From contig JBMOHS010000216.1 of assembly GCA_049317725.1 (NCBI GenBank), positions 1 through 5,885 of the forward strand: a DNA stretch of 5,885 bases, read 5' to 3'. Within the stretch, counting starts at the first letter, position 1. Every line of letters starts with the position of its first letter. This DNA is from CAIOZW01 sp049317725. GTDB lineage: Bacteria; Acidobacteriota; Blastocatellia; RBC074. A program made the position numbers and the translations under genes. Of the stretch, positions 1 to 5,885 are shown in pieces. The notes under the pieces were generated by a model that saw only the letters and a list, made by a program, of their open reading frames with translations, did not search any database and was not told the DNA's origin.

Positions 1-1881
1 GGCTCGGACTGCTCCTTCCTCGAAAATCCCGATGCCTACGAGGGCCTCGACGGACGCCACCGGATCGACCTCTCGCGGCGGACCGAGGAGGTCACCGGCG
101 AACTGCTGATGCGGACAGCGGCCACCCTCGTGCCGGCGCAGGAAATTCCCCGCCGCAACTTCATCGACCAGCACGTCTTCGATCGAATGGCGCGAGCAGG
201 CGTCAACGCTGCCCCCCTCTCGACCGATGAAGAGTTCCTCCGCCGCGTCACGCTCGACCTCACCGGCCGACTCCCTGAACCAAGTGCCATCCGGCAATTC
301 CTGCTCGACACGTCGGCGAACAAGCGGGACCAACTGGTCGACCGCCTGATCGGCTCCCCGGAGTTTGTCGACAAGTGGACGCTCTTCTTCGGGGATCTCT
401 TCCGCAACAACTCGAACTCGACCGCGATTCAGCGGTTCGCCTCGGGACGCGAGGCGTTCCATCAATACTTGCAAGACTCCCTGAGGAATAACCGGGGCTA
501 CCATCTGATTGCCACCGACCTGCTGACCGCCGAGGGGAACAGCGAGACCAGTGGACCGGTCAACTTCATCGTCGGAGGGAACGTCCCGATGGGGCCGGCG
601 CAGGACACCTATGACGGGCTGGCCGTGCAAGCCTCGACGATCTTCCTCGGGCTCAACTCGATGGACTGCCTGCTTTGCCACGATGGCGCTGGCCATCTCG
701 ACGCGGTCAACTTGTGGGGAGCGACAGTGACACGGGCCCAGGCCTACGGCATGAGCGCCTTCTTTGCCCGCGCGCGCCGCACGTTCCAACGGGGGCCGTC
801 CAGTACCATCTTCTACGGGACGTACACCGTCACCGAAGCGGCTACCGGAGACTACACGCTCAACACCAACTCCGGCAACCGGCAGACACGCAGCCCGATC
901 AATGGGCAGCGAACGGTCGCGCCGCAGTATCTCGGGACGGGAGCCGGAGCCAACAGTGGGGAGACACGGCGGCAAGCCTTCGCGCGCCACTTGACGAGCG
1001 ATCCGCAGTTTGCACGGGCCGCCGTCAACTACCTTTGGGAAGAGTTGATGGTCGAGGCCCTCGTCTCTCCCTCCGACAACTTCGATCTGGCGCGGCTCAG
1101 TTCGAGCGCCCAGCTCCCGGATGGATGGACCCCACAACCCCATAATCCGGAACTGCTCGAAGCGCTTGCCCTCGACTTCCGGAGCAATGGCTACAACCTG
1201 CGCCGGATGATCGGAACGATCGTCAAATCATCGGCCTACCAGTTGTCCTCGCAATACCCAGGGACGTGGAAACTGGAGTACGTGCCCCTCTATGCCCGCA
1301 AGTTTGTCCGGCGGCTCAAGGCGGAGGAGATCCACGACGCGATCATCCAGGCGACCGGTCTGCCCCCGGTGACGACCTATCGTGCCCCGGGGGCGTCCGC
1401 TAACACCTCGGTCCTGGGGTACCCAATCATCAACGAAGAGGGCCAAAAGCTGCGGGAAGTGCTCTGGGCAGGGCAGTTTCCGGAACCCTTCGAGCCACGG
1501 CAACGCGCCGATGTCAGGGCGTTTCTCGACTCCTTCCTGCGCGGTAACCGCGACAACGTTCCCCGCTCCGATGAGTCGTCGATCATGCAAGCGCTGAACA
1601 TGATGAACAACACCTTCGTCACGACCCGGGTCCGCAACGCGGACCAAGTGACGTTCAATGGCCAGACCTACCGTTCCGCCGTCTATCAACTGCTCAATAC
1701 CCCGGGGATGACCAATGACCAGATCGTGACGGAGCTATCCCTGCGCACCCTCTCACGGATGCCGACGGCAGCCGAGCGTGCCAAGCTAACCCCCTACTTT
1801 ACGAGACTCAGTCGCCAAGCGGCGACCGAGAGCCTGCAGTGGGCCCTCCTCAACAAGGCCGACTTTCTCTTCAACTACTGA
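1..1881 (+). CDS. DUF1549/DUF1553 (planctomycete-cytochrome-type) exported protein, 5' partial
   Basis: The reading frame is open from the first base to the TGA at 1879-1881, so the start lies upstream; the ATG at 109 is internal and not a convincing start. Numbering from base 1, 626 residues are visible. DUF1549 spans roughly residues 53-245 (DQHVFDRM, then RRVTLDLTGRLP, then VDKWTLFFGDLFRNN). It contains one CXXCH motif (CLLCH, residues 223-227), the signature for covalent heme c attachment. DUF1553 spans roughly 320-626 (FARAAVNYLWEELM, YARKFVRRLKAEEIHDAI, SIMQALNMMNN, ending DFLFNY). In related proteins as I recall them, a Cys-Ser-Phe segment like the one at residues 4-6 lies just behind the signal peptide, so probably only a few dozen residues are missing. 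The family is exported and its biochemical role is unknown. It is the usual neighbour of DUF1501 proteins, as here. Family assignment is firm; heme binding and location are inferred. Confidence 0.92.
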   Translation, partial: GSDCSFLENPDAYEGLDGRHRIDLSRRTEEVTGELLMRTAATLVPAQEIPRRNFIDQHVFDRMARAGVNAAPLSTDEEFLRRVTLDLTGRLPEPSAIRQFLLDTSANKRDQLVDRLIGSPEFVDKWTLFFGDLFRNNSNSTAIQRFASGREAFHQYLQDSLRNNRGYHLIATDLLTAEGNSETSGPVNFIVGGNVPMGPAQDTYDGLAVQASTIFLGLNSMDCLLCHDGAGHLDAVNLWGATVTRAQAYGMSAFFARARRTFQRGPSSTIFYGTYTVTEAATGDYTLNTNSGNRQTRSPINGQRTVAPQYLGTGAGANSGETRRQAFARHLTSDPQFARAAVNYLWEELMVEALVSPSDNFDLARLSSSAQLPDGWTPQPHNPELLEALALDFRSNGYNLRRMIGTIVKSSAYQLSSQYPGTWKLEYVPLYARKFVRRLKAEEIHDAIIQATGLPPVTTYRAPGASANTSVLGYPIINEEGQKLREVLWAGQFPEPFEPRQRADVRAFLDSFLRGNRDNVPRSDESSIMQALNMMNNTFVTTRVRNADQVTFNGQTYRSAVYQLLNTPGMTNDQIVTELSLRTLSRMPTAAERAKLTPYFTRLSRQAATESLQWALLNKADFLFNY

Positions 1882-1899
1882 TTGGGCAGAACAGGAACG

Positions 1900-1904
1900 G
1901 GAGG
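1900..1904 (+). promoter_or_regulatory. Shine-Dalgarno that decides the DUF1501 start
   Basis: A full GGAGG lies here. It is only 2 bases from the ATG at 1907 but 8 bases from the in-frame ATG at 1913, which is the normal distance. The later ATG is therefore preferred, and the protein begins MRQNKK rather than MTMRQNKK. Confidence 0.7.
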
Positions 1905-1912
1905 AGATGACC

Positions 1913-3460
<1,548 letters not shown>

Positions 3461-3478
3461 GTCTCGCCCCAACGAGAC
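3461..3478 (+). other. Hairpin directly after the DUF1501 stop codon
   Basis: The inverted repeat GTCTCG (3461-3466) and CGAGAC (3473-3478) is a perfect 6-bp stem with a 6-base loop (CCCCAA). It begins at the base after the TGA stop. No T-run follows, so full termination is unlikely. It could stabilise the upstream mRNA end or lower expression of the methyltransferase gene that follows. Confidence 0.4.
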
Positions 3479-3491
3479 GTCCACAGTGAGC

Positions 3492-3497
3492 AGGTGA
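3492..3497 (+). promoter_or_regulatory. Ribosome binding site supporting the TTG start of the methyltransferase
   Basis: AGGTGA, complementary to the anti-Shine-Dalgarno end of 16S rRNA, sits 3 bases before TTG 3501. An in-frame TGA at 3495-3497 rules out any earlier start in this frame, so the TTG is the first possible start and is well placed. Confidence 0.55.
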
Positions 3498-3500
3498 CGA

Positions 3501-4262
3501 TTGGAGCTTAGAGACACGTCCCAGTGGGACCTTTCATTTCTCGCCGACAACCAAGTCGTGCGATCTCCCGAGTTTGGCATTGCCCCCGGACATCAGCGGG
3601 TGCGTTATCCGATTCGCCTGCTCCGCTACTGGTTCGGGTACCAGTTGCTGCGGGAGGAGTCGGAGCGGATGGGCCGCCCCCTCGACGTCCTCGAGGTCGG
3701 AGTCGATGTCGGTCAGATGCTTGCCTTCACGCGCTCGGGGCCGAGCACGATTGCGGTCAACAGCTGGACGGCGGTCGATGCGGTCATGCGGTGGGAACGG
3801 CTTGCCGGAGCCGGCTACACCGACTTCCTGGAGGTTCATCTTGAGGACGGCACGCTGAGCTTCCCTCGCCAGTACGACGTGGCAATCCTGCTGCACGTCC
3901 TCGAGCACCTCTTCGAGCCGGAAGAGGTCTTCGCGCAGATTGTCGGGGCGATCCGGCCCGGTGGAGTCCTGATCGGTGGATTTCCTGTCGTGCCCCGCCT
4001 TCTCGAACGGCAACGGGAGCGGCAGATTCGGCAAACGGCACCTCCCCTTGGCCATGTCAGCGTCTTCTCCCCGAAGCGGGTGCGACAAATGGCCGCGGGG
4101 GCGGGCCTCGAGCTGGACTTTCTGAGCGGGGCCTTCCTGATGCGGAGTCAGGGGAGCGCGCTGGAGAACTCGGCGGCGTGGGTCCGCTTCAACTTGGCTT
4201 GGGGAAGGCTCTTTCCCGGTTGGCCAGGAGAGATCTACTGGCGGATGCGGAAGCCGAGTTAA
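3501..4262 (+). CDS. Class I SAM-dependent methyltransferase (Methyltransf_11/23-like)
   Basis: This 253-residue protein has the Rossmann-fold methyltransferase layout. Motif I is DVLEVGVDVGQM (residues 62-73). YDVAILLHVLEHLFEPEEVF (125-144) matches the acidic loop and HxLEH segment of type 11/23 methyltransferases. IRPGGVLIGGFPVV (151-164) is the post-motif strand. A C-terminal segment, GHVSVFSPKRVRQMAAGAGLEL (184-205), is the usual helix before the last strands. Motif I is slightly degenerate: it reads GVDVG where the commonest form is GxGxG. There is no signal peptide or membrane segment, so it should be cytoplasmic, unlike its exported neighbours. The start is TTG with an AGGTGA ribosome site; the next candidate, GTG at 3558, would remove 19 residues. 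It lies 40 bases after the DUF1501 gene on the same strand, suggesting one operon. The substrate (small molecule, glycan precursor or other) cannot be told from sequence. Confidence 0.87.
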   Translation: MELRDTSQWDLSFLADNQVVRSPEFGIAPGHQRVRYPIRLLRYWFGYQLLREESERMGRPLDVLEVGVDVGQMLAFTRSGPSTIAVNSWTAVDAVMRWERLAGAGYTDFLEVHLEDGTLSFPRQYDVAILLHVLEHLFEPEEVFAQIVGAIRPGGVLIGGFPVVPRLLERQRERQIRQTAPPLGHVSVFSPKRVRQMAAGAGLELDFLSGAFLMRSQGSALENSAAWVRFNLAWGRLFPGWPGEIYWRMRKPS

Positions 4263-4304
4263 GGCCCCTTTCGCCGGTCATCCGATCAGGCGGGTGAGAT
4301 CTTG

Positions 4305-4353
4305 GTGTCTCGGGCATGATCACGTCATCGCCCTCTGTGACATCCCGAGATGT
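4305..4353 (+). terminator. Long stem-loop after the methyltransferase, possible terminator
   Basis: The left arm TCTCGGG (4308-4314), ATG (4316-4318), TCAC (4320-4323) pairs with GTGA (4337-4340), CAT (4341-4343), CCCGAGA (4344-4350). That gives 14 pairs with single-base bulges at 4315 and 4319, a 13-base loop, and three further G-U pairs at the base (4305-4307 with 4351-4353). It lies 42 bases past the methyltransferase stop. No T-run follows, so it is not a classical intrinsic terminator. It could be a 3'-end stabiliser, an imperfect terminator or part of a structured leader. Confidence 0.35.
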
Positions 4354-4370
4354 GGTCGGTGTGATCGACT
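4354..4370 (+). other. Small hairpin abutting the long stem-loop
   Basis: GGTCG (4354-4358) pairs with CGACT (4366-4370), counting one G-U pair, around a 7-base loop. It begins immediately after the larger stem-loop and could stack on it. A hairpin this small can occur by chance. Confidence 0.25.
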
Positions 4371-4403
4371 CTCCCGGACGTGCACCTCTGGATGATGCGG
4401 CAC

Positions 4404-4419
4404 TGGCACCGGGATTGTC
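4404..4419 (+). promoter_or_regulatory. Weak sigma-54-like promoter match
   Basis: TGGCAC (4404-4409) matches the -24 element, and TTGTC (4415-4419) sits at exactly the -12 spacing, but the near-invariant GC of the -12 box is GT here. The same TTGTCA (4415-4420) is 5/6 to a sigma-70 -35 box, though no good -10 follows at 17-18 bases. A start near 4430 would give the sulfatase a leader of about 160 bases. This is a single-site match and may be chance. Confidence 0.18.
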
Positions 4420-4443
4420 AGCAAGACAAGAATGCGAATTAGA

Positions 4444-4472
4444 TCGTGTGGTGCAGATTCCTGCGATCACGA
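4444..4472 (+). other. Stem-loop in the presumed sulfatase leader or promoter region
   Basis: The outer stem TCGTG (4444-4448) with CACGA (4468-4472) and the inner stem GCAG (4453-4456) with CTGC (4461-4464) enclose a 4-base loop (ATTC). An internal loop of 4 and 3 bases, partly closable by G-U pairs, lies between them. It could be an RNA hairpin or an interrupted operator. Confidence 0.3.
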
Positions 4473-4478
4473 GGCCTG

Positions 4479-4490
4479 TGCCTGCAGGCA
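4479..4490. repeat. Perfect 12-bp palindrome, candidate operator
   Basis: TGCCTGCAGGCA reads the same on both strands. It lies about 100 bases before the sulfatase start and is flanked by GGCC at 4473-4476 and 4495-4498. A dimeric regulator could bind it. There is only one copy in the window and no linked regulator gene, so the role is open. Confidence 0.3.
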
Positions 4491-4568
4491 AGGTGGCCCT
4501 TCCGCTCTGAGACGATTCCGATTCCCCGCACAAACGTCTGAAGCCCCTGAATCTTTATCATTCAATGG

Positions 4569-4592
4569 CATTTGGGAGAAGATAGCCAAATG
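4569..4592 (+). promoter_or_regulatory. Hairpin enclosing the sulfatase start codon
   Basis: CATTTGG (4569-4575) is the exact reverse complement of CCAAATG (4586-4592), whose last three bases are the ATG start codon. The 10-base loop holds most of the purine-rich ribosome site. If formed in mRNA, the stem would hide the start codon and limit initiation until opened by temperature, a protein or a ribosome. The pairing is seen directly; regulation is inferred. Confidence 0.4.
4575..4578 (+). promoter_or_regulatory. Ribosome binding site of the sulfatase
   Basis: GGAG within the purine run GGGAGAAG lies 11 bases before ATG 4590, slightly far but usable. Its first G falls in the stem of the start-codon hairpin and the rest in the loop. 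Confidence 0.5.
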
Positions 4593-5885
4593 AAAGTACG
4601 AAACTGTCTGATCTTGGCTTGGGCGACGATCGGCTTCCTGGCCGTCGAGGGGATGGCGCAGCGGCAGGTCGGGGATGGCCGGCGTCCGAATATTCTTGTC
4701 ATCCTGACCGATGATCAGCGGGCCGACACGATTGGTGCCTGGGGCAATCGCCATATCAGCACACCGAACGTCGATCGGCTGGTCCGGAACGGCTTCAGTT
4801 TCCGACGAAATTACGTCTTTGGGAGCAACAATGGTGCGGTTTGCGTCCCGAGTCGCGCCATGCTCATGACGGGACGAACCTGGATGAGCATCGAGGCACC
4901 GACCATTGCGGGGACGAAGATGATGCCGGAGCTGCTGGGTGAATCGGGGTATGAGACATTCGCCACTGGCAAATGGCACAACGGCGAAGCCTCCTGGCAG
5001 CGGGGCTTTCAGCGGGGCAAGGCGATCATGTTCGGGGGGATGTCAGATCATACGCGGGTTCCACTCCGCGATCTTGGTTCTGATGGGCAGCTGACCCCAG
5101 TGAGGATTGGCGACCAGTTTTCCAGCGAGATCTTTGCCGATGCGGCGATCGAGTTTCTCGAGAATCGCGATCGGCGCAAGCCCTTTTTCGCTTATGTTGC
5201 CTTGACAGCACCGCACGATCCGCGTCAGCCACCCGATCGATACCGCGAGCTGTATGCCCGGCGACAACCGCCACTGCCATCCAATTTCCTGCCGCAGTTG
5301 CCGTTCGACAATGGAATGATGTCCAACCTGCGTGATGAAAATCTGGCGGCCTGGCCAAGGACTCCCGAGGTGATCCGCGAACAGCTTGCCGAGTATTACG
5401 GGATGATTTCGCACATGGACGAGCAGATCGGGAGAATTCTCGAAGGCCTGCAGCGCTCGGGGGAGGCGAAGCAAACGATCATCATCTACGCTGCCGACAA
5501 CGGGCTGGCGCTGGGCAGTCACGGGCTGCTCGGCAAACAGAGCCTTTTCGAGCACAGTGTGCAGGTGCCGCTCGTCTTCTCTGGTCCTGGAATTCCACGT
5601 GGGCGATCGACTCAGGCCTTCACCTATCTATTCGACATCTTTCCGACGGTCTGCGAACTGACGGGGATTCGTCCGCCCAGCGGACTGGAGGGATCAAGCC
5701 TGCGCCCGCTCTGGCGTGGCACAGCATCCTCGCTGCGCGACTCGGTCTTCTTGCCATTCCAGGATTTTCAACGCGCCGTCCGCGACGAGAGATGGAAGCT
5801 GATTGCCTACCCGCGAATTGGCTACCTGCAGCTCTTCGACCTGCAGACGGATCCCGGTGAGACGCGCAACCTGATCGAGCAGCCC
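4590..5885 (+). CDS. Secreted formylglycine-dependent sulfatase, 3' partial
   Basis: This type I sulfatase hydrolyses a sulfate ester; the substrate cannot be assigned. 432 codons are visible and the frame is still open at the window end. A Sec signal peptide covers about residues 1-23 (MKVRN, hydrophobic core, cleavage near GMA-Q). Catalytic features follow: RPNILVILTDDQ with Asp41 and Asp42 as calcium ligands; CVPSRAMLMTGR with Cys85, the residue converted to formylglycine, and Arg89; GKWH with Lys128 and His130; APHDP with His209; AADNG with Asp303 and Asn304; and LLGKQSLFEHSVQVPLV with Lys316. All key residues look intact. The DERWKLIAYP and LFDLQTDPGETRNL segments mark the C-terminal subdomain, so perhaps only some tens of residues are missing. 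Cysteine-type maturation needs a formylglycine-generating enzyme or anaerobic sulfatase-maturase, neither of which is in the window. The gene is 327 bases from the methyltransferase, so probably has its own promoter. Confidence 0.94.
   Translation, partial: MKVRNCLILAWATIGFLAVEGMAQRQVGDGRRPNILVILTDDQRADTIGAWGNRHISTPNVDRLVRNGFSFRRNYVFGSNNGAVCVPSRAMLMTGRTWMSIEAPTIAGTKMMPELLGESGYETFATGKWHNGEASWQRGFQRGKAIMFGGMSDHTRVPLRDLGSDGQLTPVRIGDQFSSEIFADAAIEFLENRDRRKPFFAYVALTAPHDPRQPPDRYRELYARRQPPLPSNFLPQLPFDNGMMSNLRDENLAAWPRTPEVIREQLAEYYGMISHMDEQIGRILEGLQRSGEAKQTIIIYAADNGLALGSHGLLGKQSLFEHSVQVPLVFSGPGIPRGRSTQAFTYLFDIFPTVCELTGIRPPSGLEGSSLRPLWRGTASSLRDSVFLPFQDFQRAVRDERWKLIAYPRIGYLQLFDLQTDPGETRNLIEQP

Larger units (their letters stand above)
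4263..4589 (+). other. Non-coding gap with several inverted repeats before the sulfatase
   Basis: This 327-base stretch has no convincing gene. A 64-codon frame at 4316-4510 has no ribosome site or recognisable motifs, and a minus-strand frame at 4189-4533 is low-complexity and runs into the methyltransferase end. The stretch holds stem-loops at 4305-4353, 4354-4370 and 4444-4472, a 12-bp palindrome at 4479-4490, a weak promoter-like match near 4404-4419, and a relatively A/T-rich final 50 bases. It is the natural place for the end of the upstream transcript and the promoter and leader of the sulfatase. Confidence 0.6.

Noticed and set aside
109..1881. ATG at 109 as the start of the DUF1549/DUF1553 gene
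   Set aside because: The frame is open to base 1, no ribosome site precedes 109, and the upstream residues (Cys-Ser-Phe region) look like the family N-terminus, so the gene is cut by the window edge.
4272..4292. A CGCC/GGCG inverted repeat just after the methyltransferase stop as a terminator
   Set aside because: It has only four strong pairs around a 13-base loop and no T-run; too weak to call.
4316..4510. A 64-codon + strand frame in the intergenic gap
   Set aside because: It has no ribosome site and no recognisable motif, and its start lies inside a strong stem-loop; best read as chance in non-coding DNA.
4189..4533. A 114-codon minus-strand frame across the gap
   Set aside because: The translation is Ser/Arg/Gly-rich low complexity and overlaps the methyltransferase end; no ribosome site or homology signal was seen.
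4193..4623. An 11-bp direct repeat CTTGGCTTGGG at 4193 and 4613
   Set aside because: Both copies lie in coding sequence for Leu-Ala-Trp, with no longer shared flanks, so no attachment-site or insertion meaning.
4467..4979. A minus-strand frame of 170 codons opposite the sulfatase start
   Set aside because: It is antisense to the sulfatase's conserved catalytic region and has no recognisable protein features.

Overview
The window is GC-rich bacterial DNA with four genes, all on the + strand: an exported DUF1549/DUF1553 protein (5' end cut off), a Tat-exported DUF1501 protein, a class I SAM-dependent methyltransferase, and a secreted formylglycine-type sulfatase (3' end cut off). Adjacent DUF1549/DUF1553 and DUF1501 genes plus sulfatases are characteristic of Planctomycetota, Verrucomicrobiota and Acidobacteriota. 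Details of the first protein, recalled without a database search, resemble the acidobacterial branch most: a Cys-Ser-Phe N-terminal region, a CLLCH motif followed by GxGHLDAVNLWG, and a C-terminus ending DFLFNY. Acidobacteriota is therefore my first guess, with Planctomycetota or Verrucomicrobiota as alternatives.

Layout: positions 1-1881 hold the DUF1549/DUF1553 gene. After a 31-base spacer with a strong Shine-Dalgarno comes the DUF1501 gene (1913-3460). A 40-base spacer holding a perfect 6-bp hairpin leads to the methyltransferase (3501-4262, TTG start). These three genes look like one transcription unit. A 327-base non-coding gap (4263-4589) contains several inverted repeats and a weak sigma-54-like promoter match. 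It ends in a hairpin that includes the start codon of the sulfatase (4590 to window end).

How the genes may work together: the first two proteins and the sulfatase carry or are expected to carry export signals and so act outside the cytoplasm. The methyltransferase has no export signal and should be cytoplasmic. DUF1501 proteins and sulfatases both belong to the alkaline-phosphatase-like superfamily, so two related hydrolase folds sit about 1.1 kb apart. The DUF1549/DUF1553-DUF1501 pair is widespread but has no biochemically established function that I know of. The single CXXCH motif in the first protein suggests covalent heme c or metal binding. Any role of the cluster in polymer or sulfated-glycan breakdown is inference. 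No RNA genes, CRISPR arrays, insertion sequences or prophage signs were seen.
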